From assembly GCA_903813345.2 (NCBI GenBank), contig CAIIXF020000007.1, positions 8,871,730-8,935,729 of the forward strand: a stretch of DNA of 64,000 bases, given 5' to 3'. Under the pieces are notes generated by a model. That model saw only the letters and a program-made list of their open reading frames with translations. It did not search any database and was not told the origin of the DNA. The stretch's first letter is position 1, and every line of letters starts with the position of its first letter. This DNA comes from Owenia fusiformis (taxonomy: Eukaryota > Annelida > Polychaeta > Sabellida > Oweniidae). Position numbers and translations under genes: made by a program. Below are positions 58,601-64,000 of this stretch, in pieces.

Positions 58601-61600
58601 TCTTATTAGACTCCAGATGTCAATCTGGAGTCTATTGTTTTTGCCATAACTATAAGGTATCCAGTAAAGACCATTATACAGTTAATTTAGGTTCAGTATC
58701 TAGTTGGTGGGAAATTGGGTCAAATTTTTATCTAGGTCAAAGGTCAAGAACTAGGTCAAATCCAGTACTTTGTCAATTTTTTCGATTTTCTCGGTCGTCC
58801 TTCAATATTTTTGATCCGGGTTTTTTTCATTGTGTTCTTATAAAAAAGTAGGTTAGGACATTGTCGATTTTATTTTTTGATATCTCTTTCCGATTTTGAG
58901 ATATGGCGTCCGGAACGTAGGTCAGAACAAAAAGTTCTCCAAATTCAACATGTGAGTTATGGAATAAGTGTAGAATGATCTCAGAAATCCGAATCTGCAA
59001 ACTAAATTTCGATCCGACTTCCGGTTCGGAAGTTATGGCGTTTTGAAAACTCAAAAATCGCTAAATTTGGTGCCCATGTTAAGTCAATGGGAAAAAAGAT
59101 TTTTTTGAAGTGAAAAATACGAAATATAGACTGAGTTCAGCTTCATATAATCAAAGCCTTTAAAAGAAGGGGACCTTAAAAGCCACATAGCTTCAAAATT
59201 TGGACACCAAAATGCCTAGGTCAAAATCTAGGTCAATTTCGAAGTTTTTTCTTATTTTTGCGATTCTGACACTACACTTTAATTATATTCTTCAAAATTG
59301 TGTATACATGTAGCCAAGAGTGTGCTAATAGCGTTAGCCTTTTGCCGTCAGAAAGTATTTTGACCCACTTTTGAGATATGGTGTCCGAAAAGTAGGTCAA
59401 AATAAAAAGTTCTCCAAATTTAACGTTTGAGTTATGAATTAAGAATAGAATTTTCTCAGAAATCCGAATCTGCAAACTAAATTTCGATCCGACTTCCGGT
59501 TCCGAAGTTATGGCGTGTCCAAAAAGTAGGTCAAAATAAAAATTCGCCAAATTTAACGTATGAGTTATGAATTAGGGGTAGAATTTTGTCAGGAATCCGG
59601 ATCTTTAAATTAAATTTAGATCTGACTTCCGGTTCGGAAGTTATGGCGTTTTGAAATTTCGGAAAATCGATCTGATGGTATCCTGATAGAAAGTCAAGAG
59701 TAGAAAAGAAAATATTGAAAAATTCATCCATCCTTCCTATCTGATCCTATCCTATCCTTCCTATCTATCCTTCCTTCCTTCGTATCCTTTACTTGCTATC
59801 CTCTCCTATCATATCCTTTCTTCCTATTCTGTTCTATCCTATCCTTCTTTCTTATTCTATCCTATCGTTCCTTCCCATTCTATCCTATCCTACCTTCCTA
59901 TTTTATCCATCCATCTTATTCTGGATGACTCAGCTTATTCTGGATGACTCGGCTTATTTTAGATGACTGGGCTTAAAAAAGTCTAGATCTGGAGTCTGAA
60001 ATTGAACTTCGTTCAATTTCCAAAGTCTAGTTACATTTTCCTTTTGATTTATTGTTTCAATCGGACAGACTCGATAAAGGGTTACTTAACAACAAAATAC
60101 ATATGTACAAATAATTGTTCTTTTGGTTTATCGTAAACATTCTTTTTTGGATATCTCATCAATATATCACTTCAACGAATTATGTGAAAGAAAACCTTTA
60201 GATTCGACCATTAATGACTCCGGATTGAAAGCTATGAATTAATACGCAGAACATATTTTGGAGCATGGAATCCGCCACTCCGATCCTCCGTCCGTCTGTC
60301 CGTTCGTCCGTTTCATGTTTGAAGAACAAGTTCTTAAAATTGGATTTTATCTCTTACTGCTTTGGTCAAGTTCTCTTATAATTGCTGGTGCATTAGTATC
60401 ATAAATAGACGGTGTTTGAGTGGGTCATTTGGCATTGCTTCAGTGCAAGTTTGATCAGTGAATGGGATACTTGGGTTTGCTTCCTTTTGACCAATTGTAC
60501 GATTCAATATGATTTTTTCATTTACCTTTCTTGTAATAGATTATGATTTTTCTTCCTTGATCATCATGTTTTCATATTGATATCTCATTTGTTCCTGAAA
60601 ATACATGTTCTGCGAAATATAATACGAAAATATATAGTCTAGTGTTTAGTATAACCTTGTAGGGCTATGTGTACTTTTCAATATCAAAACTTATCGATAT
60701 TTAGCCTGTCACTCTACTTTGTGCAGTCTGCATTTAATCAATTCTTCAACAGGACTTTACTTCCAAGTTATTCTATCCAAGACTCTCAAGTATAGTGTTG
60801 ATCTTTTTATTGTCGTATCTTATAAACACAAGATATACTGCTTTGAGTATCAAATCAATAAAAACGTGTGGTAATCTATGCTAAAAAGGTTGTTTATATT
60901 CTTTGTTTTAGATGGTAATCCCAATGCTGAGGAGAAAGAGCTCAAAGCAAAGGTGACTCAACTACAGGCTGAGATGGCCAAAGCAGCTGAAGTCGTAAGC
61001 CGGTCTGTTCAAATTGCAACAGAGACAGAGTCGTCTGCTGCTGAGGCTCAACTCGAGGCTGAAAAAGCGCGGGAAGAAGCTGTCCGAATGCAAGAAGAAT
61101 TTGAAGCCAGGGAACGAGAAAAAGAATCGAAGAAAAGGGAAGAACAACAGAAAAAGAAAGACGAAGAAGAGAGGAAAAGAGCAGAAGAGGAAAGACAAAA
61201 AGAAGAAAAAGAAAAGAAAGAAAAGGAAGAAAGGCTGAAGCGCCAGAAATCCCAAATGGAGAAAAAAGCCCCTGAATGGGAAAAGTGGGACCCAAGCACG
61301 TATGTTCGATATTAATATAATTTTATATTTCAACAATAGTGATATGAAAAGAAATTCAGTTTATCCAAACAGCATCAGATTTGGCGTGCACCTAGTAATT
61401 TTCAAAATGGTGATTCAAATTTTAATATAGAGTCTTGATAGGTAAACTGATAAAACCTGAAATACACTTCGCGATTGCAGATTCAATGTTGAAGAAGGGG
61501 AATTTGACCAAGGTATAGGATGCTTGATTCGGGGTCGGCCTGGAGAATTCAACCCGGATGACTTGGAAGTAAAGGTGGTAAAGCAACTTGATGCAACGTT

Positions 61601-64000
61601 CACGTATAATGAAAATGAAGAACTGATTGGAAACATCGTCAGTATTAAACCTAAGGATGAAGATGCTAAACTAAAGGTAAGCATAGAACAGAAGCCACAT
61701 CAGAAAGTTTGCACTGTATACATGAATATGTAAGAATCAAAATTTGTTGTATAATGGAATCATTTACAAAGATATTTCAGGGGCCACCGCCACTCCGTCA
61801 AGCGTTCATCTACATGTACCATGCATATGCAGAATCACAAAAAGTGGTCTTGATCATGAAAAAAGTGCATCTGGTTTTTATCCGAAAATACCTCATTAAA
61901 GATTTTTCTCAAAATCAGTATCTATATATCAATTGTGATCAAGTTAATAAATATTCCCAATTACGTGACCTTCGATAAACTAATTGATGAGCATACACTA
62001 AAATGGACATTATCATGTAATAATCAAACATTCATTTTATTTTAGAGCTCAATCTATGTGTCCTTGCCTCACTGCATATCGCGTCAGAGTGCATTGTGGA
62101 GAGAACCAGTTGTCAAGGCTGAGATTGACGGCAAGTGGATAGAAGTGCCTTCACAGGAAGTCACCATGGATGAGTATAAGGTACTAATAATGTACTCAAC
62201 CACGAACTGTTGGTACTAATTGTGTACTCAACCACGAATTTTCGGTACTAATAGTGTACTCAATTTTTGGGACTCATTGTGTACTCAACCTCGAATTTTT
62301 AAAACAAAGCATGTCCCGAGCAAAGCAATTTTTGTCAATGATGTTGTGAACCAATCATTCCCTAGGACACAGATAAAACAATATGACGGTATGTAAATCA
62401 AAATTTACATGTGGACAATTATAAATGAGATATTTCACTACTACATAGCGGGCCTCTCCCACTTCCAGCGAAAAGTGCCATTTGATATGTACACGTACCA
62501 GTTATGATGAGTCAGATTTCAAGAAATATAAGTATGAATATTATGATTTCAAACTTCACATCGATCAACTCTATGTAACCAGACCAGGCTCGTTGTTATT
62601 GATGTATAGGATGCCAGTATCATCAAAAATCTCAATCCATTTTCAGGATCTGAAGTTCGTACAAGGTGAAGTGACACAATACACAAATGTTGCAGTCATA
62701 TCAAGGTTTAAAAAAGAAGCACTGCTCCTACCAAAGAAAGGTGGTAAATCCCTATCAAGTATAGATGCCAGAATATGTGTCACTACCCCTAAAAATACAT
62801 TTAAGTATGTAGAACAAGTGACAATACAGATTCAGCCTGTAGATTCGGCCTCCCAGAAAGAACTAACGCAGAAGAAATTAGAATGCAAAGATATGCTGAC
62901 TTCTAGCTCTATATTAAGGACAACATGGAGCAACGAGAAGGACTGGAAGAATCCATTATACGTAAGCTGTAAAACTTGGTTAAATTGTTGCAATACTCGA
63001 GAAACTGGATTAAAGGACATTTATATTGGTTATCATTGGTTACACATAGGTTGGCCAATTATTTAAGGGCGTTTTGTGTCCGCCTGATGAATTTTTCTTT
63101 AAATGTTCCGTCTCACCATCTCATCTTCAGATATTGTAAGATACACTACTCACCGATTTGTTAGTCACCGTAACTACCCCATATGACATTTTCTTCATCC
63201 AAAATGGCAATGTATATTTCTCCGATTCCAGTTAAGTCTGCCAGTCCCTCCTAACCCAGTGCGAGCCAGGAAGGCAGCTGCTGCTAAAGCTGCCAAGGAG
63301 GCCAAGATGCAGATGGGAGAGAAGAAAGCCGCTATGATGGATTCGGAGAGCGATGAATCAAAGAGGAGGAAAGTTCAAGCGAGTGGAAATCAAAACAAAT
63401 GGTATAACTTCTGAATACTTTTCAACATTGTGTGTTTAATGCATATTGATTCACAAAGTTTCAGTTCTATAATTTTATAACACCTCAAAGATCAAGGATG
63501 TATTAAATATTGAGATTTACAGGGTTGCTACTCCAGAAGCTGAGTAGATTCACCTTGATTTTGGGAAATGTATTATTAGTACAGTACAACATTCCCATGG
63601 TTTGAATATTTTCCATTTACCATCGATTTCAATGTGCTTAATGTTGATGTATTGAGATTTTCCAAATATTTGTTCATAGTCTGGTCAGGAAAAGTAGAGT
63701 ATCCATACAATTACAATATCTATATGTGTACAGTGTAAATAACGCGAGAGATCACAGCCTCCAATTCAGTTTCCTTTGCAAGACAGAGATGGCCTGCGTT
63801 TTCAGAATGAGTATAAAGATACGTTATGGACACTCTGTATATCTTATTTGTTGGAATCTTTGCCATTAGAGTGATCGTTCGAGTCTACTTTACAGGTACA
63901 TGGGTGAATATGGCAGCAACGATTGTTGGAATCTTTGCCATTAGAGTGATCGTTCGAGTCTACTTTACAGGTACATGGGTGAATATGGCAGCAACGACGA
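52629..64000 (+). CDS. Acidic coiled-coil protein with possible ZU5-like region (partial, runs off window)
   Basis: Exons 52629-53301, 60912-61299, 61481-61676, 62046-62180, 62647-62961, 63232-63401, then probably 63971 onward. All phases agree, giving >625 residues. Order: a disordered Ser/Asp/Glu-rich N-terminus (1-135), a helical segment (140-224), a strong Lys/Glu coiled coil (~230-350), then beta-rich sequence (355-560) with GEFNPDDLEVKVVKQL, IYVSLPHCISRQSALW and SSIDARICVTTPKNTF, and a basic Ala/Lys segment (KRRKV at ~615, a possible nuclear signal). The beta-rich part reminds me of ZU5-containing proteins such as death-domain protein DTHD1, but that assignment is weak and I give no symbol. 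Function unknown. The 3' end lies beyond the window. Confidence 0.85.
53807..54739 (+). pseudogene. C-terminal fragment of LINE reverse transcriptase
   Basis: A 310-aa frame with SYILPHFDFYDILYG, RRKLHRMLLVFKVNKG and a C-terminal zinc knuckle (C-x-C ... H-x4-C; CACGHINETTTHVFFSCP), as in non-LTR reverse transcriptases. The catalytic FADD block and endonuclease are absent (5' truncation). Different family from the 21782-24892 LINE, as it has a poly(A) tail and a zinc knuckle. Confidence 0.85.
54857..58528 (+). mobile_element. Outer Helentron-like element (AGGAGGCCCC ... CTAG)
   Basis: The 5' terminus is a hairpin, AGGAGGCCCCAACGGGGGGCCTCCT. The subterminal 3' part carries GGGGCCTCCT, the inverse of the 5' end, then a hairpin TTAAGATTGCTTGCAATCTTAA and terminal CTAG. 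The flanks are T and T. These asymmetric terminal inverted repeats with a 3' hairpin fit Helitron2/Helentron-type rolling-circle elements. No Rep/helicase gene is visible, so it is non-autonomous. The interior (57146-58490) has two diverged ~440-bp tandem units with AGGTCA repeats. Confidence 0.75.
54912..57145 (+). mobile_element. Inner Helentron-like element (AGACTCCAG ... CTAG)
   Basis: Starts with the perfect hairpin AGACTCCAGATTGAAAATCTGGAGTCT. Ends with subterminal GGAGTCT, hairpin AAATTGAACTTGTTCAATTT and CTAG, with T on both flanks. Inserted inside the outer element near its 5' end. The interior has about three diverged copies of a ~480-620 bp module (TAGGTCAAAATCTAGGTCAAA..., TTTGCGATTCTGGCACTACAC, AGCCTTTTGCCGTCAGA, TTTTGACCCACTTTTGAGATATGGTGTCCG). 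Confidence 0.78.
58608..60030 (+). mobile_element. Second copy of the AGACTCCAG ... CTAG Helentron-like family
   Basis: 5' hairpin AGACTCCAGATGTCAATCTGGAGTCT; 3' subterminal GGAGTCT, hairpin GAAATTGAACTTCGTTCAATTTC, then CTAG. T flanks. It shares the AGCCTTTTGCCGTCAGAAAGTATTTTGACCC interior module with 54912-57145 but has fewer units and a pyrimidine-rich microsatellite (59727-59920). It inserted just beyond the LINE poly(A) tail. Confidence 0.78.
59727..59920. repeat. Polypyrimidine microsatellite (CCTTCCTATC)n
   Basis: An imperfect array of CCTATCCTTCCTATC-type units, almost entirely C and T on the plus strand except for regular A, inside the Helentron-like element at 58608-60030. Confidence 0.9.
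60031..60911. other. Intron 1 remainder, nothing recognised
   Basis: AT-rich. A short (CCGT)n remnant lies at 60288-60312. No gene or RNA was recognised before the acceptor at 60911. Confidence 0.5.
62181..62300. repeat. ~33-bp tandem repeat (GTACTAAT..TGTACTCAACCACGAA)
   Basis: Four imperfect units directly after the donor of the exon ending at 62180. The first unit begins at the splice donor itself (GTACTAATAATGTACTCAACC), so the array may have expanded from the exon-intron boundary. Confidence 0.8.
63850..63999 (+). repeat. 75-bp direct duplication spanning an acceptor site and exon start
   Basis: GTTGGAATCTTTGCCATTAGAGTGATCG...CTACTTTACAGGTACATGGGTGAATATGGCAGCAACGA occurs twice in tandem (second unit from 63925). 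Each unit has a usable TTTACAG acceptor (exon starts 63896 and 63971). Using the first leads to a TAG after about 16 codons; the second stays open to the window edge. Confidence 0.9.

Noticed and set aside
54857-60030. Hairpins followed by T-rich sequence that look like bacterial terminators
   Set aside because: The context is eukaryotic and the hairpins define the ends of Helentron-like elements.
60942-61336. Minus-strand ORFs of 83-124 aa rich in Phe, Leu and Ser
   Set aside because: Antisense shadows of the Lys/Glu coiled-coil exon at 60912-61299.
1-64000. tRNA, rRNA or other structured RNA genes
   Set aside because: I looked for tRNA B-box-like TTCGA contexts and rRNA-like blocks and saw none I could fold convincingly by eye; a covariance-model search would be needed to exclude small RNAs.

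Overview
This is eukaryotic, intron-rich, AT-rich animal genomic DNA from what looks like a marine invertebrate. The gene content (Tra2 splicing factor, clan-2 cytochrome P450, a CBM39 plus GH16 beta-1,3-glucan-recognition gene) and the very high load of foldback MITEs, CR1-like LINEs, mariner-like and Helitron-like elements fit an invertebrate deuterostome or lophotrochozoan. The sequence alone does not let me name the species. A run of exactly 500 N (43493-43992) is an assembly gap of unknown true size.

Layout. (1) 2058-12109, minus: transformer-2, eight coding exons with consistent phases, including two 15-nt exons. Its 3' flank and introns carry MITEs and a tandem repeat array with a (CGGA)n tail. 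(2) 12110-16043: intergenic, with a solo LINE 3' end and a 0.54 kb foldback. (3) 16044-19546, minus: a five-exon gene for an unusual SAP-domain and zinc-binding protein whose C-terminal part resembles a prokaryote-type pRiA4b ORF-3-like fold. (4) 19547-29256: intergenic, dominated by a LINE with an intact 1036-aa ORF (21782-24892, minus) and several inverted-repeat elements. (5) 29257-34380, minus: a complete eight-exon cytochrome P450, 494 aa. It is bracketed by two near-identical ~1 kb palindromic TTAA elements (28220-29234 and 35812-36826), and another foldback sits in its upstream region. (6) 38134-51170, plus: signal peptide, CBM39 and two consecutive GH16 laminarinase-type domains with matching exon structure, both retaining the ExDxxE catalytic motif. 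A mariner-like element sits in one intron. (7) 52629 to the right edge, plus: an acidic, coiled-coil, possibly ZU5-like protein, incomplete at 64000. Its first intron holds a truncated LINE split by nested Helentron-like elements.

The genes do not form an operon-like system and are ordinary neighbours. Tra2 is a nuclear splicing regulator, the P450 a membrane-bound oxidase, and the CBM39/GH16 protein a secreted glucan receptor or glucanase with a likely immune or digestive role. The strongest novelty candidates are the CBM39-GH16-GH16 architecture with conserved catalysis, the SAP/pRiA4b-like hybrid, the nested Helentron architecture, and the twin TTAA palindromes bracketing the P450. Exon coordinates were read by hand from splice consensus and phase; no search was run.
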